Positions 12,901 through 24,489 of a stretch of DNA of 64,000 nt are shown piece by piece (the stretch's first letter is position 1; every line of letters begins with the position of its first letter). The notes beneath the pieces were generated by a model. That model had not been told where the DNA came from, did no database searches, and saw nothing but the letters and a program-made list of their open reading frames with translations. The translations under genes and the position numbers were made by a program. Where the stretch lies: the NCBI GenBank assembly GCA_036925085.1, contig JAUPFP010000067.1, positions 310,001 through 374,000 on the forward strand, read 5' to 3'. Source of the stretch: Brachycybe producta. Its lineage: Eukaryota > Arthropoda > Diplopoda > Playtdesmida > Andrognathidae.

Positions 12901-14987
12901 AGAAAAAATGAGTTTTATTTTTTCTGGTGTGCGCATGCGCGTCGTTTTTTCCTTTTTTACTCCTTTCATTGCAATTTCAGTCACCCCCTCCCACTTTTTC
13001 CCCCCTCCACGTTTCTCTCTCCCCCTTTCTACACTTTCCCCACTCCAATTTAATATTATGGGGTTCTTGGATGGGGAGAACGCAACGTAATCTTGACCTC
13101 GTGAAAAAAAGCGGTTCATTTATTCATTTAAATTTATATAAATTCCGACGTGCTTCAATTTTAACAGCGTTAATCTCACACACACACACAGACCTGGCTT
13201 AATATATATATAATTTTAAATAAACTTTGAAATTTAATTTAAAACAAAAAAACTTAAAATTTAAACAAAAAATTTGCCACCAAATTAAAAACACAATAAA
13301 AATCCAAACTCGACAAACCTGTGACGGCATAACTTCGGCATTCTCTCCGGCAATATTAACACCGGCATAAAGACAAGCTCTGTAATGAGATTCGACTACA
13401 TCTCGGCCAAAAACTTTGTTTGCTCCGACACCACAGTAGTAAGGACCTAAAAAGTAATAAAAAAAAATTAAAATTATGAAACAAACGGGCGTCTTTTACG
13501 TCTTTTATATATCTTTTAAGATCGTACCCTGAGGTCCGGGAAATCCGTTCTTCGGCCAACCAAACGGATGCAGATCCATGTCCAGTAACGAGTACTCTTG
13601 TTCCATTCCGAACCAAGGATGAGATTCTTTCGCCTGTTCCATCGCTTCTAAACATGTTTTTCTTTTGTTCGATTCTGAGAAAACACAAAAACCAAATTAT
13701 AACTAAATTTAAATTAAATATGGTTCATAAAAAAGCAAATAGAAAAACTTAAAATATGTCGATTTGTGACTTAAAACGAGTATTTTGCAGAGAAACTTGA
13801 ATGCGTTTTAGAAACTAGAAATGTAACTCGTTAGTAATCTAACGGATATTTTCATGTTAATATCTTTCAAAATAAACATTCTTATGTCACTTTAAAAATA
13901 ACTTTAAGGAGATGATATTTTTTGAATAATTTCGTCTGTAAAAATCTCATTTTGAAAGATAACCAAACATGAAATTACCCCATAAGTGATTGAGTTATAA
14001 CCTTTCTAGTTTCTAAAACAATTTCAAATCTTTCTGCATTTTTCACCTAAAAGACTGAAATAATCAAGAGAAATTGTTTCGGTTTGACATTTTCTGTTAT
14101 TGCTTTTGATAATTTAATTATAATGCAGTCATTAATTACTTCCAACACCAATTAATTGCGTTTTTGCTATATATTTTTTATTTGCATAAAACACACAATT
14201 TCTAAAAAAATCTTTGCATGTTTCTGAATTTTTTATTTGCATATTTCTAGTTTTTCCCTCTGCATATTTTCCAAATTTTTTCATTGCATATTTTCCAAAT
14301 TTTTTCCTTTGCATATTTTCCAAATTTTTTCCCTTGCAATAATTTCCAAATTTTTTCCCTTGCAATAATTTCCAAATTTTTTCCCTTGCAATAATTTCCA
14401 AATTTTTTCCCTTGCATATTTTCCAAATTTTTTCCTTTGCATATTTCTAGATTTTTTCACATATTTGTCGATTTTTTTTTGCCTAAAAGCTCTGCTCTTA
14501 GTAATAACGTTTTCATCAAATTATAAACAGGAATTTACCGGTTGGCTGCTTGTTGTATTTGTACGTATCGCAAAGAACCAACTTGTTGTTTCCGAGACGA
14601 AACGGATCTCTGTAGAGTGCTACCGGATACAGATAGACGTCCGAATTCGATCCTTCGGCCTGATACGTACTAGAACCATCATAGTTCCAGATTGGAAGTT
14701 CTGAAAGAGAAAAACAAAAAAAATACAATTAAAAAAAAGGACTAAATTAAAAAAGTTTCGTTGACCCGAGAAAATAAGTCATCATTACGATGACGACGAC
14801 AACAACAAATACACTAACCGGACGGATGTTTAGGAACAAAATTCACTGTCTTCGTCTTGGCTCTAATTCCTTCGCCCGTTCCATCGATCCATACGTACAT
14901 ACATTGAACCTTATCGTCCGGTTGCGGAATCGCAAGATATTTATCCAGAACCGCCTTGTTCGTAACTATGTTCGGAGTCAAGGACAT
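9943..14987 (-). CDS. GLUL: Glutamine synthetase (eukaryotic GSII type)
   Basis: Six coding exons (14987-14819, 14700-14539, 13674-13528, 13446-13319, 10822-10623, 10225-9943) give 362 residues from [19 protein letters not shown]; animal enzymes are about 370. Diagnostic blocks in order: [92 protein letters not shown], and SIRIP with [16 protein letters not shown]. Glutamate, ammonia and nucleotide-binding residues look conserved, so the enzyme should be active; it condenses ammonia and glutamate to glutamine with ATP. The C terminus is short, ending VRTCCL without the usual extra dozen residues. An in-frame upstream exon (16962-17087) could add residues beginning MTSAADNKSLRTK, so the start is not settled. 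The intron between 10823 and 13318 is about 2.5 kb and carries several MITEs. Confidence 0.95.
10316..10384. repeat. Hairpin in glutamine synthetase intron
   Basis: Nearly perfect 30-base arms (TTTTCTAATGAAAAATGCAA and its reverse complement) around a loop of about 8 bases. Outer flanks read TTA/TAA. Confidence 0.75.
10945..11065. repeat. MITE family A, short internally deleted copy
   Basis: TTTCAGGTGAAAAATGAAGA at the left; CTACCCTTCTAGTTTCTAAA at the right; most of the interior is missing. Confidence 0.65.
11770..12115. repeat. MITE family A copy
   Basis: Both arms present: AGTGCATTAGAAGCTAGAAG on the left; CCCATCTAGTTTCTAACACA followed by CACCTGAAAGAC on the right. In the large glutamine synthetase intron. 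Confidence 0.8.
12716..12846. repeat. MITE family B, short subfamily
   Basis: CAGGCAATTGTGCCCAGCAT...ATGGGCACAATTGCCTG with a CCGTCCTTTTATGACGTCAG-type interior and GGGCGGAG in the right arm. Confidence 0.8.
13795..14070. repeat. MITE family A copy
   Basis: Left arm TTGAATGCGTTTTAGAAACT; right arm CCTTTCTAGTTTCTAAAACA then CACCTAAAAGACTGAAATAA. In a glutamine synthetase intron. Confidence 0.8.
14205..14470. repeat. Minisatellite, unit about 26 bases
   Basis: About ten tandem units of TTGCATATTTTCCAAATTTT plus TTCCC, with a TGCAATAATTTCC variant in the middle. It lies in the intron between coding exons 2 and 3 of glutamine synthetase. Confidence 0.85.
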
Positions 14988-15204
14988 TTTCGTGCGAACT
15001 GAAACAACAATAAAAAGATAATTTTATATTATAATTAGCTGCAGGACATAAAAAAGTACATTGATCTGCTATTATAATTGATGGCTATTTCATAATCACT
15101 ATGTTTCAGAGATACAGCTTTAAAAAAAAGCGCCTCGGAAAGCTTGAGCGGAAAAGCTATGAGGCGCCTTTCTTATTTAAAACAGCCAAATTTTCATTTT
15201 AATT

Positions 15205-15370
15205 CTATGAAGTTATGCCTTCATGGGGCCCCGGGGCAAATAAATCTTGGGGGCCCCTCCACTCCCTTTTTTTTTAAACAAGTTTGCTTTTTTTTGTGGT
15301 CCTTCGTATTGTGGGGCGCGGGGCAAATTGTACCTTTTGCTCCCCCACTTCCATTTCTGGACGGCCCTCA
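15205..15370. repeat. GGCCCC-rich repeat remnant
   Basis: Contains TGGGGCCCCGGGGCAAATAA, GGGGGCCCCTCC and GGGGCGCGGGGCAAATTGTA, resembling the imperfect ends of small DNA transposons. It is GC-rich against an AT-rich background. No coding frame is credible. Confidence 0.4.
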
Positions 15371-15379
15371 GTAATCGAA

Positions 15380-15612
15380 AGTCTTTTGGAAACTAGAATG
15401 GAAGAGCTGAATCATTTAGTATTTTCATTTTGAAGTATCTTTCAAAATAAACTTTTTATAGACAAATTTATTTTTAAAAAAATATCTCGTTGCTTAATTT
15501 TTCAAAGCTTGAATTTTCATACTTTTTAAGCGATTTTTAGCTACCCTTCTAGTTTCTAAAACACTTTTCAAAGTTTCTCCCTCCATTTAAAAAACAGAAT
15601 AACAAGAGTTTG
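15380..15612. repeat. MITE family A copy
   Basis: TTTTGGAAACTAGAATGGAA...AGCTACCCTTCTAGTTTCTA. In the leader intron of glutamine synthetase. Confidence 0.75.
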
Positions 15613-15899
15613 ATTTCTACATGTTGATGACAAGCACGCTTTTTTAATAAGAGCATGGAGCGGAGCCAGAACGGAGCTAGAGCACCAACTATTGTTGCCA
15701 GAGGAGAGCAATTAAAACATTCGGCTGCACTAAGGACCTCCTCCTCCCCCCCCCTTTGATTAATCCTTTCATTTGCATATTCCTAACAGCTAATTGTAAA
15801 ACAATTAAACAGTTGATTGATATTTTAGCATTAAGGGCAGCTCATTACGTGTAATGTGTTCTTTTGAAACTTTAAAAAACGTACAAAGTACTAAAAAGA

Positions 15900-16102
15900 T
15901 AGGCAATTAGAAAAAGGGACGCACAGAAGTTGGCTCCGCCCTTTCTATGACGAACGGCAACTTCTAATTGGTTTGTTGTGTGGTTCGACGTTGAAATGGG
16001 CGGAGCATGTGACGTCAGACTACATAACCAACCAATTAGAAGTTGCGTTCGTCATAAAAAGGACGGAGACAACATCTGTTTATCCCGTTTTCTAATTGCC
16101 TG
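15900..16102. repeat. MITE family B copy
   Basis: AGGCAATTAGAAAAAGGGAC...GTTTTCTAATTGCCTG, with TTGGCTCCGCCC and GGACGGAG arms and an internal TGACGTCA. Confidence 0.85.
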
Positions 16103-16594
16103 TCTAAAAAGCCGTAAGAACGTCAACAAATTTAAAAGTTAACAATTTAAGTTTTGATTTTACGAAAGAGGGAGTGAACGAAGTTGCATAGGACAATAAT
16201 GACGAGGGGGGTTTTTTTTTTTTTACAAAACTTACTAACTCCGTATTCTTTTTTATTGTGGCGAAACCTATTTTATTGCAGTTTTGTAAACAATTTTCAG
16301 AGCTGAATCGATTCTTTTCATCAATAGTATTTCTACTGATGAAAAGAACCGATTACAGATAACGATGATCATAACGAATTCGGTTCTTTTGCGTTTCCTC
16401 AACTATTTGAGTAACTGGACATGTTGAGTTTTGAAAAAAAAATCTCAAAAAATAAAACTTTAGAAGTGGTGTGTGTGAAGAAGGTGTAAAGAAGGGGTGA
16501 AACCAGTTTCACAGCCATTTTTGTTGGTGGAAAAAATACGGAAAAATTAGATTTGAACCCAGCAGTTAATTCTACTGATTAAGAAATATCAACA

Positions 16595-16850
16595 TTAAAA
16601 AGTGTGTTAGAAACTAGAATGTAGCTGAATTAGTTAATAGTATTTTTATATTGGTATTTTTTTTAAATATAAAACTTTTTATGTCAGTTTTGAAAATGAT
16701 ATACATTTTGCCTGTAAAAAGTTTATTTTGAAAAACATAACATTAAAACACTAATAATTGATTCAGCTCCCGTTCTAGTTTTTAACACAATATTTTTCTA
16801 TACTGTCGCTACTGATACGTTTACGTAACCTGATACGTAATCAAGAGTTT
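16595..16850. repeat. MITE family A copy
   Basis: AAAGTGTGTTAGAAACTAGA...CTCCCGTTCTAGTTTTTAAC. Degenerate arms. Confidence 0.7.
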
Positions 16851-16961
16851 ATCCAGTTTCTAATAATTATTAATTTATTTCTGTGTTATCGTTAAAATGC
16901 GTTCATCGTCGTTTTTACCGCAAAATGTAAAAATTTTAGCATTAATTAATTTTGATCTTAC

Positions 16962-17185
16962 GAGATTTATTATCTGCGGCTGACGTCATTTGGGTCACTA
17001 ACGGAGCAACTTGTGTGGTCAGAACTAGTGAGCATAAAAAGGCTAACACAAAGAGCAAAAAACTTTCACCAAAGTTAATGTTTTTAACTTAAAATTAAGG
17101 TGTGAATTAAAAAAAAATATTTTGATACTAAACTCTTTAAAACTGATATGAAAATGCAATTGAATACAAAAACAAATTATTTACC
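16962..17185 (-). other. Upstream exons of glutamine synthetase
   Basis: Two likely spliced leader-region exons: one ending at donor GTAAAT (exon end 17185) and one spanning 17087-16962 ending at donor GTAAGA. The latter joins in frame to the first certain coding exon at acceptor 14998, giving ATG at 16989 and N terminus [19 protein letters not shown]. An overlapping short upstream ORF (starting ATGCTCACTAG) precedes that ATG. cDNA is needed to decide between the two starts. Confidence 0.55.
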
Positions 17186-17285
17186 TGATTGAAAGCAACA
17201 ACCTGACGATAAGATATCAAAAAGCAGCTGATTAAGGAACCGGAGTCAAAGTAAAAGAGAGCGCAAAATAAGCAAACGCGACGCT

Positions 17286-17382
17286 TAAATAATAAGTAAC
17301 CACGCCTCTTAAAAACGCTCTGATTGGCTGACTAAAAAAAACACGCTATTTTTTTTTCCTACATTGAAGTGATATGACGTCA
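17286..17382 (-). promoter_or_regulatory. Probable glutamine synthetase promoter
   Basis: Reading on the minus strand: a TGACGTCA CRE-type site (17382-17375), a CCAATC box (about 17327-17322), a GGCGTGG element and the TATA-like TTATTTAAG near 17288, just upstream of the donor-terminated exon at 17185. The order and spacing resemble a CRE-CCAAT-TATA promoter; the start site is inferred. Confidence 0.4.
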
Positions 17383-19764
17383 CAATAATGAAGCACGGTT
17401 GTGTAAACACATATGGTAGATTTCTCAATAATTTGCATCGCTTTCAAGACGACATATTAGAAAATACCGGTACAATTATATAATTTTCTAGAGGATGCCC
17501 TGTGCTTCAAAACAATATGGTTCAAAGAAATAACTAATGCCATCTCGAAACTCTTCCAATGTTTTTTTTTCTACTTATTTACCGCCAAAAACCGGCTTTT
17601 TGAGCTTGTATAGCGTTTGTATGCAATTCTAGTTGATTCTTTTGTGTCCTTTGCACTATAATGACTATTAATTAATTATAATTATAATAAATTAATACTG
17701 TCAATTATAATAAACTCAAAAAGCAATATTTTTGACTTCAATAATACTAAAAACTTTTGTAAATTTATATCCGGCAATCTAATTCAAAATTATTAAAAAA
17801 AATCCCGAGAAATGTGACCCCCCCCCCCCCCCAAAAAAACCCCAAGGGCCCCAAAATGGCCGCCAAATTGAGGTCAATGCCAATTTATAGTACATAGATT
17901 GAAGAAAGGGTTTGCAATTAATAGGAAATAATAATCAAATGCCACAAAATCCAGACAGTTGTAATGAACCATTCGAGCGACCTTGAACTTTGACCTAAAA
18001 TCGTTTAAATGAAATAAAAACTTCCTTTGTTGCAACCGGTTTGGTCAATTTCAACAGAAAAAAAGTTTCTATAAATGAACATCATTACACCTTTGATATT
18101 AACAGAAATAATGTGCAAATATTAACAGGAATTATGCATTAGGTCGAAATTTATTTTTAGAATGCAAACTAAGCAGCAACCCCTGTTGTGTGACGTCATA
18201 TCCTGTCCTTCACATGCAAACCATGCAATGCAATACTGGATAAAACATGACGTCACTACCTATATTCCCCAGGAATATCACAAAAAGTCCCTCTTATACC
18301 ATGTACACACAAGAATTAAATGTGTTTAGGTGAATTATACGGGATCCCGTTAAGGACATGAACACCAAATAAAAATTGACTATTATTAATATTTTAAAAA
18401 TTGAAATACTAAATCAATATTTTGTCAATAGTTTATATATTATATTTAAGTTAATTAACTCAATATTTTCGGATTATTAACTGAATAAATTGAATTCGGC
18501 ATATTGTTTGTTTGTCCTTCACAAGGCTCTGTAGAACACGTTTATTATTTAAATGCATTTAAATTATCAGGTGTGTACTAGGTATTACGCAAATAAAGGC
18601 CACTGATTTACATTTAGGAAATTAAATACCAACTTTTGCTGTTAAAAACTAGGATAGTAAATTATGGTTTTCATACGTTTTTCTGATGATAACTATCAAA
18701 ATAATGAATTTTATGCCAGTTTTCATTCATTTATTATTTTAGTTATATTTCTGACATATTTTTTTGTATCTTAATAGTTTTGTTAACACCTTTTTTTTAT
18801 TTCATCCTGTCTGTATAGGTATAAATAGCCATTAAACAACCTTATTAACAAATTAATGACCATATTTAATAAAAATCTGTCACAATAAAACATTTTAATA
18901 GCTTCCATATTTTATTATTTATTATAATATAATCTTTTCTCTGTTAAAGTTTGGTATTTATCTTCAGTTTTTTTTGTTCTTTTTTTTTTTGAACAACAAT
19001 GGGCCTTTTGCCACCTTTATTAACACATTTTTAATTACTTTCATCGCCCATTCTATTGCCAAATACGAGTATTATGAGAAAGAAAAAAAACCCCAGTTGG
19101 GAAAAAGTTTCAAAAACTTCAAAGTAGGGAAGTTCTTGAGTTACGCAGCTTCTTTTATTTTTCTTTAAAAATAAAAAAGAAACCTTCAAAACAAAATCAT
19201 GAATAAACAATTTGCAATTCAAGCATTTTAAAATTTCGTGACCGGAACACTTTTAGAGAAATTTTATTGTATTTTGTAAGCAAATATTGAAATTATGAGA
19301 CAAAAGCTGTGACGTCATCATGAATGTTTTGTGTTTTTAATATAAAAGTTGCCTAAATTTTATTACAATGTAGAATACGTTTTTTTTTCATGTGGCTTTA
19401 TTTAATGTTAAGATTTCTGAGAATATTTATCAATTTATCAGACAAGGAACCAACATGAAAAAGTGGGGGTTATTAACCCTTTTTAGATTGTCCTCAATTT
19501 GCATATTTTGACTAAAAAAAACATGTCCTCAAAAACTAGTTTTATTTCTTAGTAATTTAGCCTAATTTACATAGCAATAAACTATTATATTGAACAAATT
19601 AACGTGTATGGAGGATAGCTAAAAGCTTTGGCTATGGGATTATGTGGCGTTGGTTTATTTTAGCTAGAGGGCGCTCGAATTTATGCATAATTTAAATTGA
19701 ACAAAATAAACTATTCAAGCATTAGACTTTCATAGCAGTCCATTCCTATGTCAGGTTCGCAAGG

Positions 19765-19933
19765 CAGGCAATTAGAAATCGGGACGAACTTCAGTTGGCT
19801 CCGCCTTTTTTTTTATAACGACCAGCAACTTCTAATTGGTTTGTTGTGTGGTTCGACGTTGAAAAGGGCGGAGTTGAGTTTGTCATAAAAAGGGCGGAGC
19901 CAACTTCTGTTTGTCCCGATTTCTAATTGCCTG
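19765..19933. repeat. MITE family B copy
   Basis: CAGGCAATTAGAAATCGGGA...CCCGATTTCTAATTGCCTG with TTGGCTCCGCC and GGGCGGAGCCAA arms. Confidence 0.85.
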
Positions 19934-20024
19934 TGGTTTACAGTTTCAATGTTTTGCATTTTGCAGGACAATTTATTAATAAATTGTTTGAAGAAGTTTT
20001 TTTTTTAGGAAGATTCTGATTTAG

Positions 20025-20310
20025 GAAGAAACTAAATTGTTTTAAAAACTAGACTGGGGTAGCTCAATCATTAAAGGATATTTTCATGTTTAATATCTTT
20101 CAAAATAAACTTTTTATGTCGATTCGAAAATGACTTAACTTTATAACCTAACTATTTTTTGTAATTTTTTGGTCTATAAAAAGTTTATTTTGAAAGATAT
20201 CAAACATGAAAATACCTTTAAATGATTGTACTACCGTTCTAGTTTTTAAAAGAACTTTCTAGTTTCTTTTGGTTTTGCTCCCGAAAGACAGGCATAATAA
20301 AGAATTTGAA
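20025..20310. repeat. MITE family A copy
   Basis: TTTTAAAAACTAGACTGGGG...CTACCGTTCTAGTTTTTAAA with the AAAGTTTATTTTGAAAGATA inner arm. Confidence 0.8.
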
Positions 20311-20589
20311 AATCAACTGTTGATAAACCGATTTTTAACAAATATCCTGATGTAGTTTATAAAGAAAAAATAAACATTCCGATAAATTACGTAAATTACA
20401 TTATTTCTTGGAAAATACCAAAAAAAATAGGGGAAAAGAAAATTAAATGAAAACAAAAAAGACCCCTTTTGGCAGTCTTTATTTTAAACTGGACATTCAA
20501 GTCAAGGTCACAATGAGGTCAAGTTGATGACAAAAACAGAAGTACCAAGAAAATCAGGTATAGTTTTTTTCTAAATAAAAATAAACATG

Positions 20590-20765
20590 AGACCTTCCAC
20601 GTGGTGATCAACAAGCGGCTCGCGTGCAAAATTCAGGAATATGATCCTGAGTTGCCAACAGAGACGACACAGGAGGCGAATCTCGTATGGTATGGCAAGA
20701 TTTAGCCGCAAAAATTGTTTTACCGTTTTTATCAAAAGTTTTAATGGATTTTCAGAGTTTAGAAC
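20590..20765 (+). repeat. Dispersed repeat family E, copy 1
   Basis: Carries GGCGAATCTCGTATGGTATG then GCAAGATTTAGCC, and later TGGATTTTCAGAG...GAACGCGGATA. The same order of blocks is found inverted at 59735-59865, so it is an interspersed repeat. Confidence 0.55.
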
Positions 20766-20774
20766 GCGGATAAG

Positions 20775-20905
20775 CAAACATATATGTCGCATCCATTTGG
20801 TGTTATTGTCCATTACATGAATTATTATGTTCATTTCGCAAAATGGACAGTCATTTCGTGTAATATGGACAAATATACCAAATGGATGCGACATATAATT
20901 ATACA
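20775..20905. repeat. Foldback with ATATGTCGCATCC ends
   Basis: ATATGTCGCATCCATTTGGT then ATTGTCCATTACATGAA form the left arm; the right arm ends ACCAAATGGATGCGACATAT. A compact inverted repeat of about 130 bases. Confidence 0.8.
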
Positions 20906-21764
20906 GAATATACTTATGTCGCCCTTAGATGAAGTTTGTGATATCAGAAGGATTAACGACAAATTTAGAATTGTATTATTTTGTCTGATGCTTCCTTCAT
21001 TCTTTTTATATTACAACTTGTTATCAGGCAGAAATGACAAATCCTAAATGTCTTGTCAATCCCTGTGACGTCACAAGCTTCCAATAAGCACGACGCAAGT
21101 ATACCCTCTCTGCTGTGAATCTCGGGTGAATCTTTGTGAATCCCGGGCATGACTTTTTTCTATGTCGCCCCCCCCCCTTACAATGAAGCTGGAGAGAAAT
21201 AAAAAAACGCCTCAAGCCCGCCCTCTATTGCCCATAACATGAAATATTTAGCAATTTTAGAGCTAAATAAAAAGATAACATAGGAAATTCAATACAAAAT
21301 TGCAAACAATTTTTTTTTTATAAGATGCATCTTTTCCATTTGACAAGATATTTTTAGAATAGAAATTTTTTTGTTGAAAAATTGTTTTAAGAGAAACAAA
21401 AATACAATGCAAGTGTATCACGTGATATAGGAGCTCAAGGATCTCTCTCTCTCCCTCAAGAGGGGTATATTTTTTTAGAAAATTAATTGGCACATCCAAG
21501 GGCCAACCCACCACCTTCTCCCTCCCCATTTTTCGCCTGCAAAAGTCACAATAAAAATGAAGCAATAGATGTGATCTGAACATTTTGGCATTTTACCAGA
21601 TCTGTTCTTCTTCTGAAAGAAAATTGCAGCATTTTATTTTCCATCTCTCAACACTTTTAATTTTTTTCTCAATATTTTTTCCTTTCGTTATCAAAAAAAA
21701 AAAATTATCGTGATGCTTAAAAATTAATTAAAAGATAATTTAATTATAAAGAAGAAACACTTAC

Positions 21765-22030
21765 GTTATTTGAACAAGTAGAAATTCCAAAAAACAAAAA
21801 AATTCGGGTCCAATATCTGCAGAAGATAGATGGAGTAATAAAAAGAGCGAATAGGTCAAGTTAGAGCAGAAGAAGAAGAAGAACGTGGATCAAAATCGCT
21901 CAATCAGCTGTTTCAACTGCTCAATAAAAGTGCTCAGTAACAAGAACAGCTTCTCAAAGCTCAGTTTTGGGCTATTTATGTTACAGCTGTTTTGTGACGT
22001 CACATGTTCAGTCTAATATGATTGGCTCAA
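21765..22030 (-). promoter_or_regulatory. Promoter-like stretch with donor-terminated leader exon
   Basis: On the minus strand: GAGCCAATCA (CCAAT box, about 22027), TGTGACGTCACA (22004-21993), CATAAATAGCCC (TATA-like, about 21975), then a leader that runs to a strong donor, CAAATAAC|GTAAGTG, with the exon end at 21765. It repeats the CRE-CCAAT-TATA order seen at 17.3 kb and points toward glutamine synthetase. It may be an upstream alternative promoter or serve an untranslated RNA. Confidence 0.35.
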
Positions 22031-23059
22031 ATCTTAATTCGGATGTTGGTTTCTTTTTTATGTTAATTAATTGCAATAATAATAAAAAAAAATCAGATGA
22101 ATGAAATTGCAACAAATTATAATTAATTAATTGCAAAATTGCATCTTTACAGATGCGGTGCAATATTTTTAAAATGTTGCATCTGCAAACGTAAACATTT
22201 TTTTTTTCATATACATGTATTTTCTATGTAAGTGGCATGATTTTTCATGTTGCAATTGTTTTAAGTACCATATGTCATTATAATGACTGATATTTGTCAC
22301 TCGTAATTGTCACTTCTAAGAAGCCCCCCTCTTATTAATTGATGTCATTAATTTACACAGTTGTACAAACACATGTTACATGTATATTTTTTGTCACCCG
22401 TCAAAGTAGAAAATAAGTTATTTTGCAAAAATTACTCAAACGTGGAAAAAAACCATCTGTTGGATATTAAATTTGCATAAAAAAGTTTTAATTATTTTTG
22501 CAAAGCTAGCGATTAGGGGGTCGTATTCTTAATGAGTGTGCTATATGTCAAATATAATGTTAAACTCATTAACTTTTGATTTGGAAGTAAAATCAAATAA
22601 TATTTATTTAGTCTAGGCATTTTAATATATTTAAAATAAGACCTTTCTGGTGGTTTAACAAGTAAATTTACTAAAATAGTTCAAATCAATAATTCTATTT
22701 TCATAAAAAATGTTTTAAAAAAAATGTAGACAATTCTAAACGATGATGGCGACATTATTTTATCATTACAGGCATTGTGCACATTGCCTAAAACGTTTTA
22801 ATTTTGCGAATTTACTACCGAATTCGTGGTTTTCTTTGCTAAATATTGATTCTATAGAATTATTATTAATATTTACAGTTTGGTTATGATTGTTTTTTAA
22901 ACTAAGTGAGTTTCATTTTGTGCTTTTTCCTCATTAAAATAATTTTAAACATTATTTCGGAAATTCATTAATTTTCTTTTTTAAGATGGTTTTTAAGTGT
23001 AAATTTCCCTGAAACTCATTACAACCTCGTATTCTGTTTTGCACAAACAAAATTAAAAA

Positions 23060-23550
23060 GAAACTGTTAGAAACTAGAAGGGTAGCTCAATCACTTAACA
23101 GGACTCCATAGAAAAAATACTTGTATAAATTGCAAGGTAGATGGCGCCTGCAGCCTTCCATAGGTGGCAAACTACACTCGCCACCAATTAGTTGAAATCG
23201 AATGCACCCTTTTAGCTCTAAAAGCGTCCAAAACAACCTTAATTATCAGCACGTGGACAAACTTAACCCCAGAACATAATTATAAATGAAGAGAGCACGT
23301 GTAGAAATAGAGATGACGCAATTAAAAGTTTGCCACGTGAAACAGAAGGAAGGTCAGTGTCAGTACATTTCTATGGGAGGGCTAGTAGCGCCATCTAACG
23401 ATACACGCACAAAATAAATGATTTACTTGCATTCTTAAGCAGATGTGGATTTTTTTAATTTTTTATGTAAAAAGTTGATTTTGAAAGATGAAAACATGAA
23501 AATACTCTTAAAAGATGATTCAGCTACAATTCTAGTTTCTTACACTTTTG
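23060..23550. repeat. MITE family A copy split by a family D insertion
   Basis: The left arm CTGTTAGAAACTAGAAGGGT runs to about 23098; the right half resumes at about 23442 and ends CTACAATTCTAGTTTCTTAC. The sequence between is a family D copy. Confidence 0.8.
23099..23441 (-). repeat. Interspersed repeat family D, copy 2
   Basis: Starts ACTCCATAGAAAAAATACTT and carries GGTAGATGGCGCC, GACGCTTTTAGAGC (reverse) and CACGTG. It is the inverted counterpart of the copy at 1675-2040. Confidence 0.8.
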
Positions 23551-24489
23551 ATTCTAATAATTGTTGCTCTTCTGAATATGTTTTTCTTTGCTAATTTTCA
23601 TACAAATTTCTATGTAATTATTAATTTCTGAAATGATTAATTAAAACAAGAAACGTGAAGTTTGACCTGCGCCACCTAGTATTTAAATAAAACACTAATA
23701 AAACGGGAACCAGACATTCACACACACACAAAAAAAAGTCTGCAATAAAATAAAATTACTGGAAATATTAAACTGATTCTAATCACGTGTTGCATATAAT
23801 TACTCATTAAATACTATTAAATTTTATGATTTTTCTATGAAAAACCAAATCATCTAAGGAACTTAGATTAAAATCTTTTCAAAGATGTAAATTGTAATTC
23901 AATAAGCCTTTTGTGAGTGTGGCTACCCATATTTCCACATAATTTCTCCCTAATAACCTCTTTTAAATTGGTCACTAAATAATAAAATCCCTATAAGACA
24001 TGACATAACACAAAATAATAAAACAATTGTTCGGAAATGCAACAGCGATTTCCAGGAGTCCTGAATTAAACTGATAACCTAAAATGGTGCAGGATTTTTC
24101 ATTGGTCAACAAAATAAATGAATGAGGAAGAAAAACGATGCCAAAAATTTTTTTTTTCTTCTATAAATTTATTTTCTGTTTTAAATAGCTATAATTTAGG
24201 CATCCACAATCAATTAAAGGGAAAGAGGGCTTGAAAAATCTGCCCACCAACGAATTAAGAACAAAAAACATCAAGACTAGAAGAAGAAAAAAACAAGTGA
24301 AGGACACAATTACACAATTAATAACATACAACTAATCAAAACTCACAACAAGACCCGCCCCCTTTTTTATTATATATACAAAAAAAAAGTTTATTTTAAA
24401 AAACTTCCTCGTCTTTTATTTTATACGAGAAATGTTCCATTTCAAACGAATCCATCTCGCACGAAAACCAGGTTTGAATGTGGAGCAAG

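Noticed and set aside
15144-15374. 76-codon frame rich in Gly and Pro
   Set aside because: Comes from a GGCCCC-rich repeat remnant; no conserved motif.
18974-19222. Overlapping 60-codon frames
   Set aside because: Phe/Lys-rich translation of AT-rich DNA on both strands.
20571-21215. Several overlapping open frames on both strands
   Set aside because: They fall on the ATATGTCGCATCC foldback and family E repeat, mirror each other because of the palindrome, and give no recognisable protein.
21263-21583. 106-codon minus-strand frame
   Set aside because: Low-complexity, no recognisable domain, no splice context, and bounded by poly(T) tracts.
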